The notes beneath the pieces are model-generated. The model saw only the letters and a list, made by a program, of their open reading frames with translations. It searched no databases and had not been told where the DNA came from. A DNA stretch of 22,534 nt from JAOAFX01 sp965649105 (lineage in GTDB: Bacteria; Hydrothermota; Tepidihabitantia; SM23-42; JAOAFX01), in the NCBI GenBank assembly GCA_965649105.1, contig CBFGJP010000041.1, forward strand, positions 1-22,534, read 5' to 3'. The position numbers and the translations under genes are program-made. Positions 5,504 through 13,828 of the stretch are shown in pieces (position 1 is the stretch's first letter; the number at the start of each line of letters is the position of its first letter).

Positions 5504-7003
5504 CTACATTCTCCGGAGCATTGATTGGCGGGCGGCGAGTTTCCAGGGGCTGATTTTCTGCTGTGTTGATTTTGTAGTAGCAGTTGTTTTCTGCTCCTGT
5601 AAAGTTTTTGTAATTAATGCCGCAATTGCAGCAATCTGGTGATTCTCTTTTTTGTATTCAATCTTACCAAGTATTCTATCAATAAAAGTAGTATCATATT
5701 CACCGGCAACAAATTGAGGATTATCCATTACCAGTAAATGGAAAGGAATGGATGTCTTTATCCCACGAATTGTATATTCTCTCAATGCCCTTTTCATCCT
5801 CTCAATCGCCTCTCTTCGTGTCGGTGCCCAGACCAATAATTTTGCAATCAAAGGGTCGTAGTAAATTGGAATTTCAAATCCTTCGTATATACCACTATCA
5901 AGCCTGACTCCAATACCACCGGGTTCAATCAATTCAGTTATTTTACCGGTTGATGGTGCAAAGTTGTTCTCCGGGTCTTCTGCAGTTATTCTGCATTCAA
6001 TCGCCGCGCCATTGAGCTTTATATCCTCCTGTCTTAATGATAACTTCTCACCTGCGGCAATCCTGAATTGCTCTTTGACAATATCAATGCCTGTAACGAG
6101 TTCAGTCACAGGATGTTCAACCTGCAAACGGGTATTCATTTCAAGAAAGTAGAAGTTTCTGTCTTTGTCCACCATAAATTCTACGGTTCCCGCATTATTA
6201 TAGCCCGATGCCTTCACCACTTTCTTTGCTGCCTCACCCATCTTCTCCCGGAGTTCAGGTGTCATAATCGCTGATGGCGATTCTTCTATCAGTTTCTGAT
6301 GTCTGCGCTGGATTGAACACTCCCTTTCACAAAGGTGGACAACATTCCCATAATTGTCTGCTAAAATCTGAAACTCAATATGCCTTGGCTGCTCTAAAAA
6401 TTTCTCAATAAAGATCGTTGGATTTCCAAATGCCGACTGTGCCTCACCAGTTGCCTGTTTTATTGCTGTAGCAAGTTCTTTTTTATCGCGTACCACCCGC
6501 ATACCTTTTCCACCCCCACCACCTGCAGCCTTTATCAAAACGGGCAGACCAATCTTTTCTATCACCTTCAGTGCCTCTGCCTCGTCTTTTACTGCACCCT
6601 CACTTCCGGGAATTACCGGCACACCTGCCTTGACCATCGTGACTTTTGATTCAATCTTATCGCCGAGGAGTTCAATCGCCCTTGAGTTCGGTCCAATAAA
6701 AATGATTCCTGCATCCTCGCATGCTTTAGCAAATTGAGTATTCTCGGCAAGGAATCCATAACCTGGATGGATCGCCTCGGCACCACTCTTTTTTGCAATA
6801 TCAATTATCTTTTCAATCCGCAGATAACTCTCGGTAGTTGGTGAAGGTCCAATATAATAGACCTCATCTGCATAGCGGGTATGCAATGCAGTTCGGTCTG
6901 CATCCGAATAGACCGTGACTGATTTTATACCCATCTCCCTGCAGGCGCGCAAAACGCGCACCGCAATCTCACCCCGATTGGCAATTAATATTTTTTTAAA
7001 CAT
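5504..7003 (-). CDS. accC: Acyl-CoA carboxylase, biotin carboxylase subunit
   Basis: The 499-residue protein uses ATP and bicarbonate to carboxylate biotin. It begins MFKKILIANRGEIAVRVLRA, the invariant biotin carboxylase start, and has IHPGYGFLAEN (79-89). The ATP-grasp loop KAAGGGGGKGM spans 158-168. Further motifs are HIEFQILAD, ERECSIQRRHQK and EMNTRLQVEHPVTE (around residues 290-303). The core ends near residue 450. A 50-residue tail follows (IAAIAALITKTLQ, a T/Q-rich linker, then SPWKLAARQSML), which resembles small decarboxylase or carboxylase subunits. No biotin carrier domain with the MKM motif is present. It lies 385 bases downstream of the carboxyltransferase gene, so the pair likely forms propionyl-CoA carboxylase (pccA-type function). 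No clear ribosome binding site precedes the ATG. Confidence 0.93.
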   Translation of the reverse strand: MFKKILIANRGEIAVRVLRACREMGIKSVTVYSDADRTALHTRYADEVYYIGPSPTTESYLRIEKIIDIAKKSGAEAIHPGYGFLAENTQFAKACEDAGIIFIGPNSRAIELLGDKIESKVTMVKAGVPVIPGSEGAVKDEAEALKVIEKIGLPVLIKAAGGGGGKGMRVVRDKKELATAIKQATGEAQSAFGNPTIFIEKFLEQPRHIEFQILADNYGNVVHLCERECSIQRRHQKLIEESPSAIMTPELREKMGEAAKKVVKASGYNNAGTVEFMVDKDRNFYFLEMNTRLQVEHPVTELVTGIDIVKEQFRIAAGEKLSLRQEDIKLNGAAIECRITAEDPENNFAPSTGKITELIEPGGIGVRLDSGIYEGFEIPIYYDPLIAKLLVWAPTRREAIERMKRALREYTIRGIKTSIPFHLLVMDNPQFVAGEYDTTFIDRILGKIEYKKENHQIAAIAALITKTLQEQKTTATTKSTQQKISPWKLAARQSMLRRM

Positions 7004-7014
7004 AAGTTTTAAAT

Positions 7015-7053
7015 GCAGTATCGTTCTGTTTAATATGAAGCACTTGCAGTATC
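7015..7053. repeat. GCAGTATC repeat, locus 1 (two units, 31-base period)
   Basis: TGCAGTATC starts at 7014 and again at 7045, just upstream of the biotin carboxylase start codon. The same octamer with a 31-32-base period recurs at 21119-21189, just upstream of etfB. Confidence 0.6.
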
Positions 7054-7128
7054 ATTACAAAGTTTTCACTTTACACTCTTGATCGTGAACCGCTAAACAA
7101 GATGGAATCAAAGAAAGTTTATGTAGGA

Positions 7129-7175
7129 GGGGCTTCCCAGCCCCGATAATGTCGCGATTAGAAATCGCTCTCACA
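7129..7175. repeat. REP-like palindromes: GGGGCT/AGCCCC hairpin plus GCGATT/AATCGC element
   Basis: A hairpin with six-base arms (7129-7134 and 7139-7144) is followed by GTCGCGATTAGAAATCGCTC (7151-7170). The latter is a second copy of the 5398-5423 element, and base changes have kept its arms paired. Confidence 0.6.
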
Positions 7176-7251
7176 GGGGTTGATTTAGGAACTGGTTGCC
7201 CATAAATTTTAGCAAAAAATAACTATTTTACAAAACAAACACCAAATTGAG

Positions 7252-7282
7252 ATTCTTCGCCTGCCTTTGGCAGGCTCAGAAT
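7252..7282. repeat. 31-base hairpin with 12 paired bases
   Basis: The outer arms ATTCT/AGAAT and the inner arms GCCTGCC/GGCAGGC are perfect complements, separated by a symmetrical TC/TC internal loop and closed by a TTT loop. No gene contains it. Elements of this kind are commonly dispersed in intergenic DNA. Confidence 0.6.
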
Positions 7283-7388
7283 AACAAGGAATATGAATCA
7301 TCCGAATTAGGTGTTTAGACATTTTAGGCATTTTGGACTTCTGTTTTTGTTCTTTTTAGGAATTTAGGTGTTTAGGCATTTTGGACTT

Positions 7389-8936
7389 TTATAATGGTAT
7401 ATTCCCATGCTTCCTTGGTGGGTTTGTATCACGCTTGTTCTCAATCATCTCAAATGCCTCAATCACACGGGGACGAGTCTCAGAAGGTCTGATGATAGCA
7501 TCAATATAGCCTTTTGATGCAGTGACAAATGGATTGGCAAATTTTTCGGTATATTCATCTATCAATTTTTTCTCCAGTGCCTTCGGGTCTTTTGCCTCTT
7601 TTATCTCTTTTCTATACAAAATTTTCACCGCACCATCCGGTCCCATAACGGCAATCTCCGCACTGGGCCAGGCAAAGTTTATATCTGCACGGGTATGCTT
7701 TGAACTCATAACACAATATGCACCACCATAAGCCTTTCTTGTAATTACGGTCACACGCGGAACGGTCGCCTCACAGAATGCATACAATAACTTTGCCCCA
7801 TTCTTTATCACCCCGCCCCATTCCTGGGCAGTCCCGGGTAAAAATCCTGGAACATCAACGAATGTTAATATAGGAATATTAAAGCAATCACAGAACCGAA
7901 CAAACCTTGCACCCTTCATTGCCGAATCACAGTCCAAAACTCCGGCAAGGACGGCTGGTTGATTTGCTACAACACCGATTGATTTTCCATTCAACCGTGC
8001 AAATCCCACGATTAGATTTTTGGCATAATGCTGATGGACCTCAAGAAACTCACCATTATCCACAACCCTTTTAATTACATCATACATATCATATGGTTTA
8101 ATAGGACTATCCGGAATTATCTCATCAAGTTCCTTGTCCATTCTATTTATATCATCGGTAGAATCAACAGAAGGTGGGTCTTCAAGGTTGTTCTGTGGAA
8201 TATAGGAAAGCAATTTCTTTATCAATTCAATGCATTCAATTTCAGTATCTACAGCAAAATGTGCGACACCAGATTTTTCATTATGGACCATTGCCCCACC
8301 GAGTTGTTCAAATGTGACATCCTCATGAGTCGCTGCCTTTACTACATCCGGACCGGTCAAAAACATATAGGAACCCTTTACCATTATCACAAAATCGGTC
8401 ATTGCCGGCGAATATACTGCACCACCTGCACAGGGACCCATAATTGCCGAAATCTGAGGCACAACCCCTGATGATAAGACATTTCTCAAAAAGACATCGG
8501 TATAACCGGCAAGGCTATCAACCCCTTCCTGAATGCGCGCACCACCTGAATCCTTTAATCCAATTATCGGACAACCCATTTTCATTGATAAATCCTGCAG
8601 TTTACAAATCTTTTCTGCGTATGCCTTTGATAGCGAACCACCAAAGACCGTAAAATCTTCAGAAAAGACACAGACATTCCTGCCGTTAATCTTTCCGTAA
8701 CCAGTTACCACACCATCTCCTAAAATCTTCTGTTTATCCATATCAAAGTCTGTGCAGCGATGGGTAACGAACCTATCGCTCTCCCTGAACGTGCCCTTGT
8801 CTAAAAGCAAATCTATCCGCTCACGGGCAGTAAGCCTGCCCTTATCATGTTGTGCCTTAATCCTTGCCTCTCCCCCACCAAGCAGAGCCTGTTTTTCAAG
8901 TTCTTCAAGATGCTTCAGTTTATCTTTAATCTTCAT
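7389..8936 (-). CDS. pccB: Acyl-CoA (propionyl-CoA) carboxylase, carboxyltransferase subunit
   Basis: The 515-residue protein transfers CO2 from carboxybiotin to an acyl-CoA, most likely propionyl-CoA, giving methylmalonyl-CoA. Both crotonase-like halves are present. The N-terminal half has KDSGGARIQEGVDSL (128-142) and GPCAGGAVYSPA (167-178). The C-terminal half has FVDVPGFLPGTAQEWGG and ITRKAYGGAYCVMSSK. The length is normal for PccB/MmdA. A good ribosome binding site (AAGGAGT) precedes ATG 8936. The gene lies in the methylmalonyl-CoA mutase cluster, which supports propionyl-CoA as substrate. A methylmalonyl-CoA decarboxylase alpha subunit would look the same, but the adjacent biotin carboxylase favours an ATP-dependent carboxylase. 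Confidence 0.93.
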   Translation of the reverse strand: MKIKDKLKHLEELEKQALLGGGEARIKAQHDKGRLTARERIDLLLDKGTFRESDRFVTHRCTDFDMDKQKILGDGVVTGYGKINGRNVCVFSEDFTVFGGSLSKAYAEKICKLQDLSMKMGCPIIGLKDSGGARIQEGVDSLAGYTDVFLRNVLSSGVVPQISAIMGPCAGGAVYSPAMTDFVIMVKGSYMFLTGPDVVKAATHEDVTFEQLGGAMVHNEKSGVAHFAVDTEIECIELIKKLLSYIPQNNLEDPPSVDSTDDINRMDKELDEIIPDSPIKPYDMYDVIKRVVDNGEFLEVHQHYAKNLIVGFARLNGKSIGVVANQPAVLAGVLDCDSAMKGARFVRFCDCFNIPILTFVDVPGFLPGTAQEWGGVIKNGAKLLYAFCEATVPRVTVITRKAYGGAYCVMSSKHTRADINFAWPSAEIAVMGPDGAVKILYRKEIKEAKDPKALEKKLIDEYTEKFANPFVTASKGYIDAIIRPSETRPRVIEAFEMIENKRDTNPPRKHGNIPL

Positions 8937-8995
8937 AATGACTCCTTAATTAGTTTGATAAATCAAGTGCTACAGATTTGCGATAAAACACACCG

Positions 8996-9838
8996 CTACA
9001 TTTTTGAACTTATTGGTTTTAATATTTGTTTACCATTCTCTTGTTCCAGGTATGCAAATATTACCTGCTGGTCATGTTCAAAAATCATCAACCAGTGTTC
9101 GTCAATCGCCTGCCTGAGATATTTTTTCTTCAGTTCAACGAGTTCCATCGGATATAGGTCAAAACTCGTATGATAAGGAATCCTGATATGTGCCGAAGTG
9201 GGCATAAAATCACCCCAATAAATTGCCTTTTTGCCTTCGGATTCAATAAGCACAGACTGATGTCCTTTTGTATGTCCTATTGTATTAATTACCTTTACAC
9301 CCGGGATAATTTCATAGTCACCTTCAACAAGAACAAGTTGTCCTGAATTTTCAATGGGGATATAATTCTCTTTCATATAACTTGCCCTTGTCCGCTCATT
9401 TGGATGTGTCGCATCATACCATTCCTGCTTCTGTATAATATATTTAGCATTCGGAAAAGTTGGTACAATCTTATCGCCTGCTTGAATGGTATTCCATCCG
9501 CAATGATCAAAATGTAAATGTGTGTTAATTACAAAATTTATATCTTCAAATTTTAAATTGATGCGATTAAATTCACTCTCTAAATCCGGTGGTCTCTTTA
9601 CACTGTAAATTTCTTGGAATTTGTCATCAAGTTTTTTACCTATACCGGTATCAATGATTATTTTCGCATCAGGGGTCTTTATTACAAGACAATTGCACGG
9701 TATTTCCACACGATTTAACTCATCCGGCTGGACTATCTTTGACCACAGAACCTTCGGCACCACCCCAAACATTGTTCCACCATCAAGAAAGAATGAACCA
9801 TCAGAAACAGGAATCAATTCATACATACCAACCTTCAA
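8996..9838 (-). CDS. Metallo-beta-lactamase-fold hydrolase (AHL-lactonase/thioesterase-like)
   Basis: The 280-residue MBL-fold protein has a complete dinuclear zinc site: H107, H109, D111 and H112 in THLHFDH, H189 in GHTKGH, D210 in YWGD and H255 in EHD. The layout resembles quorum-quenching lactonases of the AttM type, but many such proteins hydrolyse other esters or thioesters, so the substrate is unknown. The TTG start at 9838 overlaps the stop of the upstream 71-residue gene by four bases (TTGA), with GGGAG seven bases before it. An ATG four codons later (9826) is the alternative. Its place between the mutase and carboxylase genes suggests a hydrolase acting on CoA esters or lactones of the pathway. 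That is inference. Confidence 0.85.
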   Translation of the reverse strand: MKVGMYELIPVSDGSFFLDGGTMFGVVPKVLWSKIVQPDELNRVEIPCNCLVIKTPDAKIIIDTGIGKKLDDKFQEIYSVKRPPDLESEFNRINLKFEDINFVINTHLHFDHCGWNTIQAGDKIVPTFPNAKYIIQKQEWYDATHPNERTRASYMKENYIPIENSGQLVLVEGDYEIIPGVKVINTIGHTKGHQSVLIESEGKKAIYWGDFMPTSAHIRIPYHTSFDLYPMELVELKKKYLRQAIDEHWLMIFEHDQQVIFAYLEQENGKQILKPISSKM

Positions 9839-10050
9839 TTTTTTTCTCCCATTTTATTTAATTTCTTTTCTATTGGCTTTAAAAACTGCTCAATTGTAAT
9901 ATACGGATTTACCTTCATAAGTTTTTCAAGTATGGCTTTACGTTCTTCATCGGTTTTAGCATTTAAATATCTAATACGCAAAAGTTCTGTTTTTTGACGT
10001 CTTTTTGCTCTCTTATGTAATTCAGATTGACGGATTTGTCCTTTTTTCAT
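9835..10050 (-). CDS. Small basic protein (71 aa) in the methylmalonyl-CoA cluster
   Basis: AAGGAGG lies five bases before the ATG. The N-terminal half is strongly basic (KKGQIRQSELHKRAKRRQK) and is followed by an EERKAILEKLMKVNPYITIE helix. It has no cysteines or membrane segment. It overlaps the MBL-fold gene by four bases and is clearly co-translated with it. I do not recognise it with certainty: the Arg/Lys-rich start recalls small DUF proteins of the DUF6800 kind, but this is weak. RNA or membrane-surface binding would fit the charge. Confidence 0.65.
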   Translation of the reverse strand: MKKGQIRQSELHKRAKRRQKTELLRIRYLNAKTDEERKAILEKLMKVNPYITIEQFLKPIEKKLNKMGEKN

Positions 10051-10069
10051 AGAACCTCCTTGTTGGAAA

Positions 10070-10090
10070 ATGCCTAAATGCCTAAAAGAC
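10070..10090. repeat. Short CCTAAA-type repeat
   Basis: TGCCTAAATGCCTAAAAG lies between the B12-binding subunit and the small basic protein. It is a short member of the degenerate family seen at 7297-7388 and 22431-22534. Confidence 0.5.
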
Positions 10091-10097
10091 CTATTAT

Positions 10098-10547
10098 TTA
10101 TCTCTTTGTCTTTCTTAATTGTTTTTGTTTAGGTTGGACAAGTTTTTGTCCTTCCTTTTTTCCAATATTCTTCTCTATCCACTCCACAATCTCAGATGTT
10201 GGAGTACCTGGTCCAAAGAGTTTCTTCACACCCATTTTTTCAAGTTTTTTCATATCATCCTGCGGTATTATACCACCACCAATTACGGGGATATTTGCCT
10301 TTTTTTCTTTTAAAAGTTTCAGAATTCTCGGAAATATCGTCATATGGGCGCCAGAAAGAATAGATAGCCCAATCACATCAACATCCTCCTGTATTGCTGC
10401 TTCAACAATCGCCTCACAGGTTTGGTGAAGCCCGGTATAGATTACCTCCATACCTGCATCTCTCAACGCTGCGGCTACAACCTTTGCACCACGGTCATGG
10501 CCATCAAGTCCAGGCTTGCCAACTAAGACACGAATTTTCTTATCCAT
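10098..10547 (-). CDS. mcmA2: Methylmalonyl-CoA mutase, B12-binding small subunit
   Basis: The 149-residue cobalamin-binding domain carries the full signature: GLDGHDRG with D15-x-H17-xx-G20 (the lower axial histidine), SIL (62-64), and GGG at 90-92. It binds adenosylcobalamin for the mutase, which interconverts methylmalonyl-CoA and succinyl-CoA. GGAGG precedes the ATG. It starts 13 bases after the large-subunit stop. The split of substrate-binding and B12-binding parts into two genes is common in archaea and several bacterial phyla. The C-terminus has a Lys/Gln-rich tail beyond the domain. Confidence 0.95.
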   Translation of the reverse strand: MDKKIRVLVGKPGLDGHDRGAKVVAAALRDAGMEVIYTGLHQTCEAIVEAAIQEDVDVIGLSILSGAHMTIFPRILKLLKEKKANIPVIGGGIIPQDDMKKLEKMGVKKLFGPGTPTSEIVEWIEKNIGKKEGQKLVQPKQKQLRKTKR

Positions 10548-10559
10548 AGATACCTCCCA

Positions 10560-12200
10560 TCAAAATATGATTGGCTCACGATATACACCAAAGACTTCTT
10601 TTAGAGTATTACACATTTCACCAAGTGTAGCATAGGCACGGACACATTCGAGAATTCTCGGCATTAAATTCTCACCATTTTCTGCTGCCTTACGCAAATC
10701 CTTTAATTTTTCTTTGACCTTCGCGCTATTACGTTCTTTTTTGACCTTCTTTAAACTCTCAATCTGTTGAATCTCTACTTCCGGTGGGATTTTTAAAATC
10801 TCGATATCAGGTTTTTCTTCTTCTTCAAAGATATTGATCCCCACATGATACTTCTCTCGTTTTTCAATTGCCTGTTGATATTCATAGGCACTGCGCGAGA
10901 TTTCTTTCTGGAAAAATCCTTTTTCAATTGCGGGGAGAACACCACCTAAAGAATTTATTTTATCGAAGTATTCATAAGCCCTTTTTTCCATCTCGTTGGT
11001 TAAAGATTCAACATAATAAGAACCACCGAGCGGGTCTATCACATTGGCAACGCCTGTTTCATACGCAATCAACTGTTGTGTTCGCAGGGCAATTTTTACT
11101 GCTTTTTCGGTAGGTAAGGCATAAGTCTCGTCCATAGAATTGGTATGTAGAGACTGGGTTCCGCCAAGAACTGCCGCAAGTGCCTGAAACGCAGTTCTGA
11201 TAATATTATTCTCGGGTTGCTGGGCGGTCAATGTGCATCCCGCTGTCTGGGTATGGAATCGCATCAACCAGGAGCGCGGATCCTGGGCATTATATTTTTC
11301 ACGCATCATTTTCGCCCATATCCTTCTGGCAGCACGATATTTGGCAATCTCCTCAAAGAAATCAAGATGGGAATTGAAGAAGAACGATAATCTCGGCGCA
11401 AATTTATCAACAGGTAAACCCGCCTTGATCCCATATTCTACATAGGTAAATCCGTTTGCCAGGGTAAAGGCAAGTTCTTGAACTGCGGTGGCTCCTGCTT
11501 CACGGATGTGATAACCAGAAATTGAAATTGTATTCCACTTTGGCACATTGTCCGAACAATAAGCAAGAATATCCGTGATTATCCTCATTGACGGTTCAGG
11601 CGGATAGATCCAGGTCTTCTGTGCCTGATATTCTTTAAGCATGTCATTTTGTATTGTTCCGGTAAGCATATGAGCAGGTACACCCTGTTTTTCCCCTACG
11701 ACAATATACATCGCAAGGAGCATTGCGGCAGGGGGATTTATCGTCATTGAAGTCGAAATTTTATCAAGGGGAATGCCATCAAAGATAATCTCCATATCGC
11801 GCAATGTATCAACTGCAACACCACACTTTCCAACTTCACCATGCGAAAATGGATCATCAGAATCCCTGCCATATAGCGTGGGAAAATCAAAGGCGACAGA
11901 AAGTCCGGTCTGGCCATGTTTTAGAAGATATTTGTATCTTTTATTCGTATCTTTGGGCGTTCCCATTCCAGAAAATTGCCGCATTGTCCAGAGTCTGCCG
12001 CGATACATCGTGGTTTGAACACCGCGTGTGAAAGGAAATTCACCCGGATAGCCAAGGTCCCTTTCATATATAAAATCTGAAAGGTCATCGGGTGTATATA
12101 ATGCCTTCAGTGGGATTCCTGAGACTGTCGTAAATTTAAAATCCCGCTCCTTACAGGTCTTGTATTTCTGCTCCCACTTTTCTTTTTGATGCATATTCAT
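10560..12200 (-). CDS. mcmA1: Methylmalonyl-CoA mutase, large (substrate-binding) subunit
   Basis: The protein of about 546 residues forms the TIM-barrel half of the mutase. It has MYRGRLWTMRQFSGMG near residue 65, the QTGLSVAFDFPTLYGRDSD region, STSMTINPPAAMLLAMY, and QNDMLKEYQAQKTWIYPPEP. HTQTAGCTLTAQQPENNIIR and SLHTNSMDETYALPTEKA follow. It lacks its own B12 domain, which is the next gene. Three starts are close together: GTG 12203 is one base from the AGGAGG at 12205-12210 and so unlikely, ATG 12200 has spacing 4, and ATG 12194 has spacing 10. I give 12200. MeaB lies upstream, a standard association. No B12 riboswitch is evident in the 88-base gap before it. Confidence 0.95.
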   Translation of the reverse strand: MNMHQKEKWEQKYKTCKERDFKFTTVSGIPLKALYTPDDLSDFIYERDLGYPGEFPFTRGVQTTMYRGRLWTMRQFSGMGTPKDTNKRYKYLLKHGQTGLSVAFDFPTLYGRDSDDPFSHGEVGKCGVAVDTLRDMEIIFDGIPLDKISTSMTINPPAAMLLAMYIVVGEKQGVPAHMLTGTIQNDMLKEYQAQKTWIYPPEPSMRIITDILAYCSDNVPKWNTISISGYHIREAGATAVQELAFTLANGFTYVEYGIKAGLPVDKFAPRLSFFFNSHLDFFEEIAKYRAARRIWAKMMREKYNAQDPRSWLMRFHTQTAGCTLTAQQPENNIIRTAFQALAAVLGGTQSLHTNSMDETYALPTEKAVKIALRTQQLIAYETGVANVIDPLGGSYYVESLTNEMEKRAYEYFDKINSLGGVLPAIEKGFFQKEISRSAYEYQQAIEKREKYHVGINIFEEEEKPDIEILKIPPEVEIQQIESLKKVKKERNSAKVKEKLKDLRKAAENGENLMPRILECVRAYATLGEMCNTLKEVFGVYREPIIF

Positions 12201-12288
12201 CACACCTCCTTGGATACATTAAAGGTGAGGCAATTAATGACAATTGAAGGTAGTTCATAATTTTGACTTTTGTATTACCATAAGTCTT

Positions 12289-13221
12289 TCATCGCTTGAT
12301 CAATATATTTACTATTTTTTTTGCGACCTTATACGGGCTGGACTTTCTTGCAAGGATTTTTTCAACATATATATCAAGTTCCTCATTATCAATTACTGAT
12401 TCGTGCAGGTGTCTTTTTATCTCCGTTTCAATTGTCTCATGAATCTGATTTAGAATACGCTGTTTTCGTAAGTTTTTTAAATCTCCACTGTTTTTTAGAT
12501 AATTTTCATGGTTATCAATTTCTTTTACAAGTTCTATTATACCAAGTTCATCGGTAGCAATTGTTTTTAAAATTGGCACATGCCAGGAAGTTTTCGGTCT
12601 TAAATCAAAGGCAAATTTTAATTCGGTTAAGAGTGCATCACTCCCTTCTCGGTCGCCTTTGTTTACTACAACAATATCAGCAATTTCCAGAAGTCCAGCC
12701 TTCATTGCTTGGATAGAATCGCCCGATTCCGGGACAAGTACTACAATTTTAGTATCACATACCTGGGCAATATCAAGTTCAATTTGTCCCACACCGACCG
12801 TTTCAATAATAATATGATCCATCCCTGCTGCATCAAGAACCAATGCCACATCTTTTGTCTTCTTAGAAAGGCCACCAAGGCTGCCACGCGTTGCCATGCT
12901 GCGGATGAAAACATTTTTATGCAAAGATAAATCACCCATCCTGATTCTATCACCAAGAAGTGCTCCACCAGAAAAAGGCGAAGTTGGGTCAACAGCAATG
13001 ATTCCAATTTTAAAATTTTTTTTCAGCAGGACCTTTGCGATCGCATTCACAAGGGTTGATTTACCGGCACCCGGCGGACCGGTAATACCGATATGGAATG
13101 CCCTGCCTGTATAGGGATAAATTTTATCCAGTATTTTATAGCCAGAATCATTCTCAACCTGAGTAATGATACGGGCAATACTTAATTTATCACCTTTTAG
13201 GAGATTTTTGATCAAGTTCAT
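12289..13221 (-). CDS. meaB: MeaB/ArgK-type GTPase, methylmalonyl-CoA mutase chaperone
   Basis: The 310-residue G3E-type GTPase protects and reloads adenosylcobalamin in methylmalonyl-CoA mutase. It has Walker A GPPGAGKST (48-56), the MeaB region DPTSPFSGGALLGDRIRM (78-95), SMATRGSLGGLS (108-119), ETVGVGQ (140-146) and the guanine-specificity motif NKGD (187-190). The C-terminal helix (HLHESVIDNEELDIYVEKI) is the usual dimerisation arm. Its ATG shares one base with the stop of the asparaginase-domain gene (TAATG), so the two are translationally coupled. The mutase genes follow. Confidence 0.95.
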   Translation of the reverse strand: MNLIKNLLKGDKLSIARIITQVENDSGYKILDKIYPYTGRAFHIGITGPPGAGKSTLVNAIAKVLLKKNFKIGIIAVDPTSPFSGGALLGDRIRMGDLSLHKNVFIRSMATRGSLGGLSKKTKDVALVLDAAGMDHIIIETVGVGQIELDIAQVCDTKIVVLVPESGDSIQAMKAGLLEIADIVVVNKGDREGSDALLTELKFAFDLRPKTSWHVPILKTIATDELGIIELVKEIDNHENYLKNSGDLKNLRKQRILNQIHETIETEIKRHLHESVIDNEELDIYVEKILARKSSPYKVAKKIVNILIKR

Positions 13222-13712
13222 TATGTTTTAATCTCTTCAAATTCACCAGTCTTTTTATTTTTGCGCACATTATCGTATGTAAAATATCTACCATTCATTG
13301 CAATATACAAACCCGGGGGTAGAATCTGAACGAACGCCAGAGCACAGCCAAGATTGAACATTCCATCGGAACTACCAAAGGTATAAGGAACCATAGCCCC
13401 GGTAAGCACCACGGTTTTATTCTTTATCCGTTCAGCAAGGTATTTTGCCGTTTCAACCATAGTATCTGTTCCGTGGGTGATTAAAATTCTGTCTTCTGGT
13501 GTTTTTATACAATTTCGGGCAATTATTTCGCGGTCTTCATCAGTCATATTTCTGCTATCAATCATCATCAAGGTTCTAATCTCTACTGGAACCCGGCATC
13601 TTCCAAGACGAAGCATTTGAGGAATATGGGTATCTTTGAAAAACAATTCCCCATTTAATTCATTATATTCTTTATCAAATGTACCGCCAGTTACAAAAAT
13701 ACGAATGGACAT
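13221..13712 (-). CDS. Single-domain asparaginase-like protein
   Basis: The 163-residue protein corresponds to the N-terminal catalytic domain of type I/II L-asparaginases (usually ~330 residues). It has FVTGGTFDK with T11, MIDSRNM around S53, HGTDTM with T82 and D83, and VVLTGAMVPY preceded by K99, covering the known catalytic threonines and Asp-Lys pair. The C-terminal half of ordinary asparaginases is absent and the frame ends cleanly, so it belongs to the short asparaginase-domain family found in several bacteria, not to a truncation. Whether it deamidates asparagine is uncertain. It overlaps meaB by one base and leads the methylmalonyl-CoA cluster, an odd pairing. Confidence 0.82.
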   Translation of the reverse strand: MSIRIFVTGGTFDKEYNELNGELFFKDTHIPQMLRLGRCRVPVEIRTLMMIDSRNMTDEDREIIARNCIKTPEDRILITHGTDTMVETAKYLAERIKNKTVVLTGAMVPYTFGSSDGMFNLGCALAFVQILPPGLYIAMNGRYFTYDNVRKNKKTGEFEEIKT

Positions 13713-13828
13713 TATTCACCCCGCTATAAGATTAAATTTAAAAACAAATAAGGATGTGTGATAAATCGCACTATTAACCAATGACTTATAACGAAACGGG
13801 CAGCGATGACGAAAAAACGTAGCACACA

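Larger units (their letters stand above)
7004..7388. other. Repeat-filled gap between the two carboxylase genes
   Basis: No gene is seen in these 385 bases. From right to left on the minus strand it holds CCTAAA-type degenerate repeats (about 7297-7388), a 31-base hairpin (7252-7282), a REP-like palindrome pair (7129-7175) and two GCAGTATC boxes 31 bases apart (7015-7053). Such a long gap inside a co-directional pair is unusual for this window. Confidence 0.7.

Noticed and set aside
8028..8471. 147-codon plus-strand open frame inside pccB
   Set aside because: It lies entirely within the strongly supported carboxyltransferase gene on the opposite strand and has no family features.
12201..12288. 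Cobalamin riboswitch before the mutase genes
   Set aside because: The gap is 88 bases, too short for a B12 riboswitch, and no B12-box-like sequence was recognised.
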